NCBI GenBank assembly: GCA_016858145.1 | Contig: JAEHOE010000028.1 | Coordinates: forward strand, 558,001 to 622,000 | Length of the DNA stretch: 64,000 bases | Origin: Edaphochlamys debaryana | Lineage: Eukaryota > Chlorophyta > Chlorophyceae > Chlamydomonadales | Direction: 5' to 3' | Position numbers and translations under genes: made by a program | The notes under the pieces: generated by a model | What the model was told of the DNA's origin: nothing | Seen by the model: only the letters and a program-made list of their open reading frames with translations | The model's database searches: none | Shown here: one piece after another, positions 44,426 through 57,670 of the stretch | Layout of the letters: the number at the start of each line of letters is the position of its first letter | Position numbering within the stretch: position 1 is the first letter of the stretch

Positions 44426-47400
44426 TCAGTACCCCGCCTCCAGCGCCTTCCGCAGCCCCTCCTTCCTCTTCCACTCCGTCAGAGGCGGCAGCACCGGCTC
44501 GTGCGGCCTACCCACCCCGCACTCGTACACCGCGATCTCAACCTCAATGCGGTCTCGATAGGCCGGGCCCCCGTGTTCGCCCCGGGGCCCCCGTCCCCCG
44601 TCCCCCGCCCCGGGGCCCCCGTGTTCTTTCAGGGGCAAAAAGCGCTGCAGCAGCCGGCACGCGCCCTCCTCCACGGCGTGATGCCCAATCAGCTCCTCGC
44701 TGACGTCAATCGCCTCCACCACGTCACCCCCCGACGCGGTGGTCGTGCTGCAGCGACCCGGCGGCGGCAGCGACGCCAGCCAGCGCAGGTAGTTGCCCGT
44801 CCAGTAGGCCAGCGTATGCATGGGATAACCGCCAGCCGGGACCGGGACCAGCTCCACGGCATTGCCCTCGTCCTTGTCAGCCCGCCTGCCCGGCTTGCCT
44901 CGCGGCTTGGCACCGGCCTGCTGCTGCTGCTGCTGCAAGTCCTGCTCCCAGTAGCCGGAGCCGTCGCCGCATCGGCCGAGGCTGGCCAGATAGAAGCACA
45001 GGTCGCGCCCTGCCGCCAGCATCTCAGCCCGGGCCTGCGTGAGGGCCCGGGCACAGACCATGTCAAGGGGTCGGCACTGGGTGGACGTGGGTTGTGCGGG
45101 CACGCGGCGAGCGAGGTACGGCTGTGGCCGCCGCGCCGCCGCCGCATCCCATCAATGTCATCGCGGCTCGCTGATCTGATATGGAACCCCCGGCATCATC
45201 TTCCCACGCACAGCTGCCTACCGAGGTCACTCTAAGCCGGCCTTTGCCCGCGCGGCACCTGCCCTTTGTGTGCCCCCCCCCCCAGCCGCCCACGCCCCGG
45301 ACCCACCTTGGCCAGTACCTGGAGCGTTCTCCACATTCCGCCCACGCCCCGGGGGTACACCCACACGCAGCCCAGCCGCCGCGCCAGAAGCCGCTCACAC
45401 ATGCGCTTTGCCTCGAGGCTTACGCTGCGTTCAAGCGGGGCAAAGGTCCAGGGCGGAGGACACGTGAGACAAGGCCGGCTGGCGAGAAGCCGTGAGGAAA
45501 AAGCTCAGGGCAGGGTCAGGTCGGGGCAAGGTCAAGATCGCTGTGTGTGACCAGGATGGCGTGCTTGCCACGTTGCGTCCCTGCCGCCCCGACAGCTACA
45601 CTGCACCGCCCCGCTCGTGCTCCCAGCCCAAAGCGCGCTGCAGTGCACGCACCGCATGCAACGCGCGTCTTAGCACAGGGCAACCGAGCGCACCTGCTGC
45701 CGGCCTGGATGTACAGCGCATCCTCAAAGATGCGCTTGCTGTCGTACCGCTCCTCCCAAACCTTAGAAATGACCCCGAACAGCTTGGGCGCGCGGACCAC
45801 CGCCACGGCAGCGGCCGCCCGCCGCTCGCCATGCGCGCCAGGCCCGGGGCCCGAAGCAGGGGCGACGCCCAGGTGTGGTTGCAGTACGATACCCGCAAGC
45901 TCCTGGTCACCATGTGGGCCGTACATCAGGCACAGCAGGCCCACCGCCGCCAGCTCGGGGCTGCCGAACTCCACCGTACATGACGGCGGCGGCGCGGCGG
46001 TCTGGGCCTGCGTGGGCCCGGCGCCGGGCCCCGCCGCTGTCGGGCTGGGCCCGAGCTGCTTCGCCTGATGCCGCCCGTTGCGGGTCCCGCCTCGAGCGCC
46101 GCGGCCTTCGCCGCCCGCCACGCCGACGGTTGGCGGCGGCTCGAGTGCAACCGTCGGTACGGCCTCCAGGGCGTGCGCTTCCAGTAGGGACCCCACCAGG
46201 GCCCTAACAGTCGCGCGGTCTGGCTCGGCCAGAGTGATGGCCTCGCCTGTCGGCCCCTCGATTCGCTGGGCATCCTTTGGGCGATCCGCCCAGTCGACTG
46301 CCACGTCAGGGCCGAGCGGCAGCTCCTCCAGTTCGTACGCGCTCCAGTCTATGCTGCTGTCGTCATCGTCCTTACTAAAGATCGCAGCCGCCGCGTTGCT
46401 GACGTCAGCGCGTCCGTGCTCGTCCAGGCCGTCCTCGGTGGCAGACTCAGGGATGCCGCTTTCACGCTCGGCGATGGCAGCGCACGTGGCCATGACTAAC
46501 CGCCGCCCCTCCGAGCGCGCTGCCTCCTGCCGCACCATAGCCTCCTCCTCCGTCTCGCCCCCGCCGGGCAGTGACAGTATCCTAAGTCGACAGGCAAAGC
46601 ACGGGGAGGGGAGGGGCAAGTGAGGACGAGGGCGTGTGAGCCATTGAGGCGGCAAAGGAGGATAACACAATTCCAACGCAGGATAGAGCTGCGGCATGGC
46701 CCCGCTGTAGCACGTCTGCCACCGCCGCGCCAGCTGCCCACGAGTCACCACGTGCCCGCTCCAACCGCCAACCGCTAACCGCCAACCACCCACACCAACC
46801 GGCCGCCCCGCGGCTCACATGGGGGACTCCAGGTGTGCCCATGCAAAGGGCTGGGCCGGGTGCTTGAGCAGGCATTCCATAAGGTCCATGAGTGTTAGCG
46901 TAACGGGCGGCTCCAGGCGTTCAAGCAAGTCTACGCAAGAGTCCGCATCCCCATCCGAATCGCCCTCTGCGGTGACCTCGAGCCCCCCCTTTCCCTGCAC
47001 CTCGGCCCGCAGCTGCCGCAGCCGCACGGCTGCGGAGGGGCGGTGCTGGGGCGCGTAGCGGCCGACCGCAAAGAGCCGCCACAGTACCAGCGGCGACAGA
47101 GGCGGCGTGTGGCGCTCTGCGGCAACCTGCAGGCAGGCAAAGAGTGGACGATGTGGGTCGGGTCGGAGCCCTCTGGTGAGCATAATCGGTACGGAACATG
47201 GGGGCCATGGCACATGGCACGCACACTGTCATGGGCTGGGCAGTACAGAGCCTCATCCGCACCTTCAGGCTTCACCTCATTCCACACGAACGCGTCTCGG
47301 CGCCCTGACCCACATCAACCGACCCAAAGTTCCCGACCCACATCAGCCCAAGCGCTGCTATAGCTGGCCACTACAGCTGGCTTCAAACCTTACACACTTC

Positions 47401-48889
47401 CCCACGCGCACAGGACCTGCCTGGTAGGCTTCCAGCACCGCGTGGAGCGCTGCCATGCTCGCAGGCCCCAGTCCAAGGGGCTGAGAGAACTTGGCGCTGG
47501 GGCCCCACAGGGGCAGCATGCTCAGCACGCCCATGAAGGCATGGCGAGCCACCTGCCCCGGCACGGAGGAGGGCGGAAGCGAGTGCAGCGTATTGGCAGC
47601 TGGGGAAGGTGGGGGGAGCAGCGCAGTGCAGAGAGGGCCTCGTGCCCCTGGTGTTTTAATGGTGACCCCTAGACCCATGGTAACCTAACGCAAGGCGTGC
47701 AGCACTCCTCGAGGCCACACACACCCCGAGCATCTAAACACACGCCTGCAGAGTGCAGACCCACCGGCTCCACATCCTCCACGTGCCAGCCCACCAGCGC
47801 CGCGATCAGGTGCCGCCACTCGCTCCGTGGCCCCTGCTCGGGAACCAGCGCCAGAAGCCGCCGGCCAGTCCCGGGCTCTCCGGCATCGCCTCCCAGCCAC
47901 TCCTCCAGCCGTGTCAGCAGGTCCTGTGCCCCCAGCCGCCTCGCCTCGCTGCGACCGCAGCGCACGTCGAGCGACGGGTGCTGTTTGAAAAAGCGGGCTG
48001 CCTCCCTCGCATATATGTCGCCCCAACGCTCAACCTCTTTCAGCTGAGCCTCGCCGTCCCGCAGGAGGGCGGTGAGCGGGGGGCTGACGTCTGCCTGCGA
48101 CACTCTGTCGGCGGCGGCCTGAGCCAACAAGTGGGTCTCTTTCACAAAATCTGAATCGGCGCGCCACGCGAGCGAGAGCAGCAGCGCCAGGGGAGGCACC
48201 GGCTCGCCGGCTCTCTTGCAGATCCACGCCTCGGCCGCCTCTGTGTCGTACGTGGCCTCACACCACAGCCCGGGCCGAAGGTCTGTGTACAGGCGCAAGA
48301 GCGCTGCCTCCAGGTCGGTCAAGCCCTGCCAAACCTCCGCCATCTCCTGCTGCGGTCTCCGCCCCGCCGGGACCGGCTCGCACCGTGCCTGGGTGCTGGG
48401 GCTTCTTGCTTCCCCTTCGTAGGGGTTTGCGTCACAGGAGTCTGCAGGCACGGCTCCCGCTGCGGGCGTGAGGTTGCCCGAGCGAGGTTGCCACGGCCAG
48501 GGCAGGGGCTTGGCCAGCGGCCGGGCGAGAGCTCCGGCAGACGTGGCGCAGAGGCTGGAGGGACTAGCTGGACTTGGGCCAGTGCTGGGCATCAGCTGCC
48601 GCCTCCGGGCCTGGGCCCTGGCTGACAGCGCCGCCGTGGGGTGCCAGTGGCAGAGCGCAAGCATGGCGGCCTGCTGGGACGGGGACAGCCGGGGGCCGCT
48701 GCCGCCATGTCCCAGCCCGGCGTCCGTCGGTGCCTCCTCAGCGCCCCCCTTCGCCTCAGCGCCAGTCCCGGCCTTGCCCCTGGCGTGAGACGGCTCAGCG
48801 GCAGACTCAGCCAGCAGGGCCTCCACGACCAGGCGCCTCCGCCGCTGCTCCTGCTGGCGCCCAAGTAGCGCCGCTGCCACGGAGCTCAT
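44426..48889 (-). CDS. P5: tandem-family protein of unknown function, sub-class B1 (complete, 6 exons)
   Basis: Exons: 47765-48889, 47421-47552, 46819-47126, 45694-46581, 45307-45424 and 44426-45034, all in phase, about 1059 aa. ATG 48889 begins MSSVAAALLGRQQEQRRRR. Intron 2 appears to use a GC donor (CAG|GCAGGT), which keeps phase with its paralogues. Landmarks: 'HWHPTAALSARAQARR' and 'KPLPWPW'; 'LTRLEEWLGG' (exon 1); 'FMGVLSMLPLW' (exon 2); 'SPELAAVGLLCLMYGP' and 'WEERYDSKRIFEDAL' (exon 4); 'YPRGVGGMWRTLQVLAK' (118-nt exon 5); 'RAEMLAAGRDL', 'YRDRIEVEIAVYECGVGRP' and 'HEPVLPP' (exon 6). Exon 4 corresponds to exons 4 plus 5 of P4. Its neighbour P6 is a damaged paralogue; the hydrolase gene lies downstream. 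The function is unknown. Confidence 0.83.
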
Positions 48890-50775
48890 CACTGTATTAG
48901 CATCCGTCGTAGCAGCTGCGCCCTTGACAGATAGCTACCGCGCAGACGACGCTCGTGAGCAACAAGCGACGCGCGCGCGCATGCCACGACTTTGTGGCTG
49001 AACCGCGACCTTGCCAAATGTCAATCTTGACAATGCGTCGCAGTTATCATTTGTATGCAGCGAGAAGGCAGGTGGCCTTTGCGTGCCAACACACGGGATG
49101 CTGCGGATCGTTTCGCGCCTAGCTCGATTGGCTTCCTTGTTTAGCGGTGCTACCTCGTGGCTTTCATCAGCGAGATCGATATGTGAATGCGCCTAGCTGC
49201 ATCTGTGTTGCCGTCCCGGTCGAGTTTAGGTCACAGTCGCGCGAAACACGCTGCGGCATTCGCAGCTCTATGGCTATGCCCGTATGCCTTGCGGAAGCAA
49301 TTGCGCACTTCTCCTGGGAAGTCGGGCTGCATGAGGGAACCGTGAACCGCGGGTCGGGTACCCGCGACTGACCAGGGCCGGCCCCCGCCGACCCCCGCCC
49401 GTTTCCCTCAGCACGGAATGGCTAGCCTTCTAAAGCCCCTCCCGCTTCCCTTGGTCCTCAACTCATCATAATGTCAGAATTGATCTCAGACCTGGTGCGT
49501 GTTCTGCGCGCCCGGGCGCACGGTTTACCCCTGCCTACCGCTGCCTACCCTTCGTCTTGTGCCTCGGTGCTCGTTGCCTAGACCGCTGGCCCGCCCAAAG
49601 GCACGTCCGCTCTCATGCACAACAAAGGCTCGATTATTGCGAAGCAATCAACGCGACATATGCGTGTATTAACCTGTATAGTATGATATTGGTACCTCTC
49701 GACTCGCACCTGCCCCACCCCTCCCACCCCGCACTCTCTTGTGAGCCTGCGAATCCAATTGCACAAAATCAGTACGCAACCCCTACGTTCCCAACCATTG
49801 AAGATACAGTGCGTAGCGGCGGGCCAAAACACTTACCCAACAGGAGACGGCCGCTTTCGGAGGACACGGCTGCCTCCGTGCGGCCCCTGCGCGCATACGC
49901 ATGGCTATCAACAGCACGCAACCCTCTGAACACACGCACGCACGTCTGGTAACAGCACTTTCCTTGCACACGACCGTACCATTTGGATATCTTCACGCAC
50001 GGGCGAAGGCGCATGGCGGCGCCTTTCTAGCTCTCCTTCCTGCTTGACCTTGCGCCATTGCCCCCCACGCTACAATGGAATTCGTCTGCCGTCTGCCAAA
50101 GCAATCCCACCCCAGCCCGCTTCTGCGCGAGGGGCAACACATCCCCTGCGGCCACTTCAAAAACAGAGTAAGCACGCTCGACTTCATCAGCGCAGTTCAG
50201 GCTCTACCAGGCTTACCAAGTACGACAGGCTCCAGAAGAACACAGGGCAGTTCAGAGGCACAGAGGCACAGAGGCACGCTCGACCACATCAGCGCAGCTC
50301 ACTGAGCTCAGGCTCACCAGTCTGATCATATCAAACTGCTCCATCTGGGCAGTCAAGAAATACGCACGCACCCGGGAATCTAGCCATGCTCTCCAACCAG
50401 CAGTCCGCCCTCTCAGTTTATGCTCAGCCGCACACCTTCGCCGTACTCCCGCAGTACCCTTGGACGCGACCACCAAGTTGTTGTGCCTCCATGTGGTCAC
50501 AGTATACAGCAGCTCCCACCCCTGGCTCACATTCTGCACAGAAGCCCTTCGATTGCCACACCAGCAAGCTCAGCCAATACATAGCAGTGTTTAAAAGCAA
50601 GGCGGTCCATATCGACAAAGCAGCCCCCAAGTTCATGTGCAGCAGCCGTCAGCTGCCAAAGCAACAGCCCCGAGCGTCCACGAGCCTGGTATGTGACGCC
50701 CAACCGCCTACCTTGACCTACCTAGAAACGTCATAGAAACCCCACTGAGAAGACGAAAGCGAGCGCCGCACAACC
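48890..50775. other. intergenic upstream of P5
   Basis: About 1.9 kb of distinctly lower GC than the genes, with short open frames only and no recognisable domain. Minor direct repeats ('AGAGGCAC' three times near 50253-50275). It probably holds the P5 promoter. Confidence 0.5.
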
Positions 50776-51911
50776 TCAGCAGGGCAGCAAGGCCACAGCC
50801 CGCGTCCAGCTGGCGGGGGCGCCGGTTGTGGTCTGGACAGCGGGCGGGAAGCGGAACCCATCACCCGCCTCCGCATGGGATGGCGCCTCCACCAGTGACA
50901 GCGGCAGCTTGACGTCCCCCGGCGCCGCCTCAGCGGGCGTAGGCGCAGTCGCATCCCACACAGAGCGCTGGGACCGGGACCCACCGACCGAGCGGCGGCG
51001 GCCCTCCCACAGAGGCAGCTCAGAAGACGTGAGCGCCTTGGCCACCTCCGCCGCCAAGATGGGGTGCAGGGCAACCCGGCCCTCGCCCTGCCGGCAAGCG
51101 TCGAGCCCCGGGCCCCGGCCGCTGGCGGCCGCTTCGCACCCGCACCCGTCACCGCTCCGGCAGCTACCGCCGTTGCTATCGCTGTTGCTATATCTGCTGT
51201 TGCCGCTACTGCTGTTGGCGCCGCTGCTGTTGCCGCTGCTGTTGGCGCTCTCGACCAGGATCAAGCCGTGCACGGGGCTGGAGCAGACGCTGTCAAGCGG
51301 CGGGGCGCAGAGTGGCGCCGGCGGCGGCACTGCAGCACCGCCGCAGTAGGCGACGGCATAATCAGCGGCAGCGGCGACCTCACCCTCCCAGCTGAGGCTG
51401 GCAGCCAGGGAGGAGTGTGCAGAGGCTGGGCCGGGGCCGGTGCCCACAGGCAGCTCCGGTCCAAAGCCAGTCGGCCCTGCGTCCGCGACTACGCAGATAG
51501 CGCCCCGGCCCGGCACCGGCACAGGCGCCCTACCGCCCAAGGAGCTTCCCGCCGGGCTCCTTGGGATCGGGATGGGCGCTGCAAGGCGGACCGGCTTGCC
51601 TCCACGAACCGTGCCCTCGTAGAACCCTGCACGTATTTATGTTGTGGAGGCAGGTGGAGGCATGACGTGCATGACGTAAAGGGTCGGTGGGGGCAGGGCG
51701 AGGCCGGGCGTCAAGTGAGGTGGCCTGATACACACAGGGCCCAGCCCCCGGTCCCTTGCAGCTGGCTCTCCCATCCCTGCCACTGAACCCAGGCTGCAGC
51801 GACAACACACCTGCACCGGAGCAGCTCATAAGCTCCATGGCCGACGATCCTTGTCGAGCGAACGTATCGACCGCCAGCGCCAGCAGCGCCAGGTCCCACC
51901 GCAGACCGCTT
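50776..51911 (-). CDS. possible unknown gene or gene remnant, two exons visible
   Basis: Exon at 51811 to about 51911 ('RWDLALLALAVDTFARQ' ... 'AMELMSCSGA', donor GTGTGT) joins in phase to 50776-51626 ('FYEGTVRGGKPVRLAAPIP' onward), ending at a stop at 50776. The second exon has a 'GAICVVADAGPTG' stretch, a Ser/Asn/Gly-rich linker, then 'ILAAEVAKALTSSELPLWEG'. I find no ATG for the first exon; an upstream in-frame stop suggests a missing first exon or a truncated copy. It does not match any block of the P family. Splice phase and codon bias are the only support. Confidence 0.35.
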
Positions 51912-52847
51912 TGAGCTCGCAACCTATATCGCGTACGACTATGCGCCAACCGGTCTCGCCTTCTCGCTCGCAGCCAGCTGCAGCTGATGGTTAGCCGAGA
52001 CTACGCACGCACCAGCCACGCCCGAAGACGTGCTTGCTAGGTCAGTGCTCTCGGTGAGACTGACAGAGAGCGGACGGCTATCAAGCACGTGTACACAAGG
52101 CCAAGCACAAATGTCTCCGACAGCCCGCGCAAGTTACGCGCTGGCGCGAGGCGTAATCGCAGGAAGATGCTGGCTGATGGAACTATTGCGCTCAGCAAAC
52201 AGCGCTGCTGTCATTTGAGCGTGGTGCCAGAATGGTGCGCGGTTGATACGCGCGTGCGGTTTCAGGCGAGGTTCCAATTCCAATGTCTTGCCGCGTTGCC
52301 TAGTCCGCTTTTGTCGCTGCCTGCCCTCAACGACATGCGGAGCTTGCGGGAGAAACCGGGACATGGGGAAAATCGAGACTTCGACGCGCACGTGTACACC
52401 CTGACTCGCCTGACCCTGCCTGACGTCCTGATCCCCGCCCGTCCTCCGCCTACGTCTCGCAGCGCTTGGTCCGCATCTGCCACATTCATGCACGGCCTTT
52501 CTGTTGGACTGCCAAGCCTTGCCACACGAACACTCCATGCCCCACTATGCGCCGAGCCCCCATTCCCCCCAATCGCCCCACCACCATAACCCCTGACCAC
52601 CACCTGCCCAGACCTGACACCCCCAGTCCCCCACAGTGCCGATGCGCATTGCTGGCACCCCGCCTTCTTCTCTCGTGTTGCGGCAGCGGCTACATCGACG
52701 CGTTCAGCTGCATCCCCCGTCGTCGTCCGGACTACGCTGCACGGCCCCTGCGAGCACAGGACCCCCACAGTGCCGGCGGTCCGGCCTCCACGCACAGTCC
52801 GGTCCTCTCCTGCCAAGTGTTCGACCCCCCATGGAGGGTTGTGGTGG
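51912..52847. other. intergenic: P6 3' flank
   Basis: No gene seen. It contains at 52730-52759 a 30-bp block also found after P7. Confidence 0.5.
52730..52759 (-). other. 3'-flank block shared by P6 and P7
   Basis: About 30 bp around GACTACGCTGCACGGCCCC, 89-118 bases after the P6 stop. It recurs with one extra T at 57671-57701, 187-217 bases after the P7 stop, in the same orientation. Confidence 0.55.
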
Positions 52848-55800
52848 CTATCCCAGCGCCGCCTTCCTCAGCTCCTCCAGCCTCCTCTTCTCCGGAATGG
52901 GCGCTAGCACCGGCTCGTGTGGCCTGCCCACGGCGCACTCGTAAACCGCCACCTGCACCCTCACACGCTCCCGATAGCTCGGGCCCTCGCCCTCGGCCCC
53001 GGGCGTCAGGCGCTGCTGCAGCCTGCATATGTCTTGCTCGACCATGCCAGCCCAGCGCTGCCCTTCCGTAACCCATATGGATTGCAAGATCTGACTGGAT
53101 GACGATCCCGCACGGCCTCCCTCCGGTATGGCGACGAAGCCCGAAAGGAGCAAGCCCACACGGTTCACCAACTCCCGCATAGCCACGCCGGCAGGGGGCA
53201 CAGCGCGCCCCTGGTCGTGTTCACCAGCGGCGTCGGTGCTGCATCTGGAGGATTCTCCACCGGAATTACTGGCTTCCGCGTCGCCCGAGCCGTCGCCGTA
53301 CTGGTCCAATCCGAGTACGACAGCCGCCAGGTCCTGGCCGGCAGCTAGCATCTCTCCCCGCAGCTGCGGGTTGCGGAAGGGAGCAACGGAAGAGTGCAGG
53401 CATGTCTCACACGCGGGGGCTGCCCTGGGTGCACGGCATGTGTACGGCGTGGGGCAATGAAGGCTCCAGGTACTGGTACTTCCGCCTACGTTCTGCGCAC
53501 GCGTGTTCTCCACTCAAGCGTCCGAGCAGCTCCGCACTGCAGCCCCAAACAGCCACTGAGAGGGAGGGATTCTACGCAAGAGGCTTACCTTTGCCAGGCC
53601 CTGCAGCATCTTCCACACGCCGCTGACGCCCTCGCCGTCTGTGTACGTGAGGTACTCCCTCCGCAGGGCGTCCCGCAGCCGCCGGACCTCGGCGGCGACA
53701 CTGCAATGCCAAGGGGAATGCGGGAAGGGGGCCCCGTTGGGGCACTGGCGTTAACTGCTTAGCCCTGGAAGAGCCTCCGACCGCGGCCCACTCAAGCTGC
53801 TGCAACCTTGCTATCCCTATAGGAGCGCAACCCGGCTGGGGAGGCAGAACATGGCTCAAGGCGGCTCTGGCAGGGAGATGGCCGTGGGAAGAGGCCAGAA
53901 GTCGGGAGGCACACCACCGGCCCCCAAGCTCTGGGTTGCCTCCCCGCAGTTCCCGGTCGCTGCTCGGGTGCCCCCACCTGCTGCTGGGCCTGAAGGCCGC
54001 GCGTTCTCCCGAGCCGCGATCCCAAATGGGAGCATACCGCTCCTTCCACGCCGCCTGCATCGGCGTAAACACGAGTGGGCAGCGCACGAGCTCCAGCGTC
54101 AGGCCCGTGCTGTGCGCGGCCTGCGCCTGCGGCCCCGCGGCCGCAGCAGGCACAGCACGCCCGCCAGCGCCTGCTGTGGTGGCCGGCACCCGGGGCTGCC
54201 ACACCGCACCCAGGAGAAGCTTGCCGTCCGGCCGACTGTGTAGGAGACACAGGAGGGCCAGCGTGGCTAGCTCTGGCCCGGTCAAGGCCAGGGTGGTCTT
54301 AGAGAGCGGGACCGGGTGAAGAGATGAGGGCTGAACGGGTAGGGCCGGCTGGCTGAGGCTCAGGCATGCACCTGCGCCTGCGCTTGCGGCGGGGCTGGGG
54401 CCTCGGCCGGCGCCAGGACCGCTGCCCGGCTGCTGAGGGTCCCGCCGGGGCCGGGGCTGGGGGTGCGCCGACCTGCGCGGCCCACCGCCCACGGCCGTGG
54501 TAGCGGGAGCGGCCTTGCTGCTGCCAGCTTCTGATGCCGACACGTCGGCGGGTGCGAGCCAGCACGCCTGTTGTAGGGATGTCAGCAGATCGCGCACGGC
54601 GACTGCCTGGTCGGGTGGCAGTTGCACTGGCTCGCCATTGTGACTTGCTGCCGCTGCCGCCTCCGCAGCTGACGCCACGGCCGTTGCCCAGATTGCGGAC
54701 GGTGTGTCCCTGGCCGGCTCGGGCGCAGTCGCCGGCTTCGGGGCAGTTGCCACGGCGATCCCAGCGGGCGTGTCGCTGTGTACGGCACCAGATGGTAGCC
54801 CGACTGCCGTACCCGGGGCGCCGCTGGAGCCAGGCCAGATCGCCGCCCCATCGAGCACAAAGGAAGCGGCGTACGCGGATATGACTCCCTTGGCAGCGCT
54901 CGAGACGGCCTCCTCGGCTGTAGCCGGACCCTGGGGCGCCTCCTCGTCCTCGTCACTGTCCGTGCAACCGCTGGCCATGCTGTGGAAGTCGCGAAAGAGG
55001 GGACGGTACGTGTGAATCCGGCACAGAATCGAACGTCACGGCGACACCTCGCAAGCACCTGCCCCGCCTCACGTAAATCAGGTACCGACACTCGAGCAAT
55101 GGTGCTCTCAGCCAGCGACGCGGCCCGCCCACCAACCGGCCGGGCCTCATCGCCATCACCTCTAGCGTCGGACCGTGTGATCGTCTGGACCGTGTGTCGG
55201 GCCGCTCACCTCATGTAGGCTTCCCGTAGGCGGGCCCATGCAAGCGGTACCGACGGGCAGTACGCCGTGAGCTGCACAAGGGCCCGAAGGCCCATGCCAT
55301 TCTCCTCCAGATCGTCCGCGCGGCCAGCGGCGCCATACCCAGGTTCGGCTGTGCTGAAGCTGCGGCTCCGGCGGGCGGGGGCCAGCCAGGCGTCATCGAG
55401 GACCTCAGCGATGAGTCCCGGGAACGTCGCCGCCCCAGGGTTCAGGTCCTGAGGCAGGAGGTGCACGCCGCGCAGCAGCCGCAGAGGGTAAGATGGCATC
55501 ACGGTAGAGCACGTGGCGGCAGGATCCTACTCCGAACCGTGACCGGCGGGGTCAAGGAAGTTCTGATTGCGGCGCAGGTCGGCCGGCCGAAGCGCGCAAC
55601 CGAAAAGGCCACATCAACTGCCCTCCATCTTGCGCTACCCCCTGCCCCTGGCCCACACGTTGCCCCCTGCGTGATGCCCGTTTCTAACCATGCAAACCCC
55701 CCACCTGGCATGCCTGCATGAGGCCATAGACGAGGGCGCAGGTCACCGGCTCGTAAAACCACACCGCCTCACGACAGATCCCGGGCGCCAGGAGCATCAG

Positions 55801-57084
55801 GCCCAGCAGTGCGGCGCCCTTGACCTGGGAGTCAAGAGGAAGGTGGTGTGGGTCAGCGCGCAAAAGCGAATAAGAGGCTCTGGCGGTAGAGCACGCGGCA
55901 ATAGTTATGTGGGTCGGACGCAACCGTGTCCCCCTGACAACACCTCATAACGCACAGCTAGCGCAACCCTTCGCCCCGCACCAGGCGAACTCTGCTGCCC
56001 GCGACTGCTGCCATGCCAGTCCCTCACCGTCTCAACCGCCGCCTCCAGATGCGGCTCGTGTACGACACCGTACAGCAGGTTTTTCCATCTGGGTCGGCAG
56101 TATTCGCATACACGGGCCAACAGCTTCGAGCTGCCGCCTCGGCTGGGTGCCGCCCCGCCGCGGCCGCTGGGCGCCGCCACCCCGCCGCCCAGCCACGCTT
56201 CCAGCCTGCGCCGCAGCTCGTTGGAATCCACGCACGTCGCCTCACCATCGACTGTCAACGCGTTCAGGTATGGGTGGTGAGCATAGAAGGCGGCCGCACG
56301 GATGTTGTAGCGTGACGCTGCCATGCTCCTCCCCGCACTCCCCGCAGCTGCCCCCCTCCTCGCCGTCCTTCCTGCTGGCGGTGCAGCTGCTGCTGCTGGG
56401 GGGTTCGTCGTCGCGGCTGTCATCGGCGAAGAAGTTGGGCCACACGAGCGGCCCGACATCGCCGTGGAGCGTCAGCAGCGCGGCCTCGAGCTGGGCCAGG
56501 GCCCGCAGCCCTTCTCCGGTGGCGATCGCCGTTGGTGGTCGCTGTTGCGGTACGGCAGAAGCGGTGGGGAACAGGGGAGGGGCGCTAGGAGAGCCGAAGT
56601 CTGGAGAGTGGCGAGGAGGCTCAGAAGCGTGGGGAGTTGGGCTGGGGGCGAACGGAGAGATGGAAGGAGGAGGCCGCGGCCAGGGCAGGGGCTTGGCCAG
56701 CGGCCGGGCGAGAGTTCCGGCGGCGGAAGAGTTGACAACCATAATTCCGCCAGTGCTGGGGATCAGCAGGGGCTGCCGCCTCCGGGCCTTGGCCCTGGCT
56801 GCCAGCGCCGCCGTGGGGTGCCAGTGGCAGAGCGCAAGCATGGCGGCCTGCTGGGACGGGGACAGCCGGGGCCCCCCGGCGCAGGTGCCGCTGCCGCTGC
56901 CGCCATGCCCCGGCCCGGCCTCCGTCAGTGCCTCCGCAGCGCGCCCCTTCGCCTCTGCGCCACTCCCGGCCTTGCCCCTGGCGTGAGACGGCTCAGCGGC
57001 AGACTCAGCCAGCAGGGCCTCTGCGACCAGGCGCCTCCGCCGCTGCTCCTGCCGCCCAAGCAGACCCGCTGCCACGGAGCTCAC
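52848..57084 (-). pseudogene. P6: tandem-family gene, sub-class B1, start codon lost and one frameshift
   Basis: Exons by homology: 56028-57084, 55705-55824, 55210-55526, 53978-54979, 53589-53700 and 52848-53363. Exon 1 matches P4 and P5 closely, but the start codon is GTG at 57084 where they have ATG, with no ATG just upstream. The exon is one base out of frame: the frame through 'GPLVWPNFFADDSRDDEP' runs to a stop, while the conserved 'AAAFYAHHPYLNAL' and 'LRRRLEAWLGG' that follow lie in another frame. The shift must fall between about 56330 and 56430, near a G6 run. All later exons are intact and in phase, with 'ALLGLMLLAPG', 'GPELATLALLCLLHS', 'GEGVSGVWKMLQGLAK', 'RGEMLAAGQDL' and 'YECAVGRPHEPVLAP'. 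Either a young pseudogene or a sequencing error in the run plus an alternative start. Confidence 0.7.
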
Positions 57085-57307
57085 CGCTGGATACAGCGGC
57101 AGCTCCCGTCACAGCTTTAGCTGCCCGAATGCTCTTTCGGGCTGACTGCAGCTGTGCTCGTCGACATGGATGTCCCGGCATAGGTAGCCTCGGCGATGGG
57201 AATGGGCCCACAAATCACATGAAATGACGAATGTGTCGTTTGAGGCAACGGAGGACCCTGGTTTGTGCTCCTTTCTGCTACCCGAGATGGGCACAATTTT
57301 CGGCTCG

Positions 57308-57349
57308 CAAGCTTGTGTTCAGTCTAGTCAAGCTTGTGTTCAGTCTAGT
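57308..57349. repeat. 21-bp perfect tandem duplication
   Basis: Two adjacent identical 21-bp copies starting CAAGCTTGTG, about 225-265 bases upstream of P6. Confidence 0.9.
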
Positions 57350-57670
57350 ATCGTCCAAGCTAACGTATGCATGGGCCTTCGCATAGACGCAGAGGCTGCC
57401 TTGCGCTATGGAGGCGCACGAGATGCACGGCACGCGGGCACGGCCTGGCACGGGCGCACGGGCGTATGGGCAAGCATGGGGCGTGACGGGGCACCAGGGA
57501 CTCCGTAAGGAACTTGGGATCCCGCTGCTTCTGTAGAGCATGGCCCCTGCATGGCCTGGCCAGGGGCCTGGCCGTGGCCGCTTAGAGGCTGGGCCGGAGC
57601 TTGGGAGCTTAGCGGCGCGTGCCCCGGGCGCAGCTCTGGACTCTGGACTCGGGCACCCCTCGGCCGTCCT

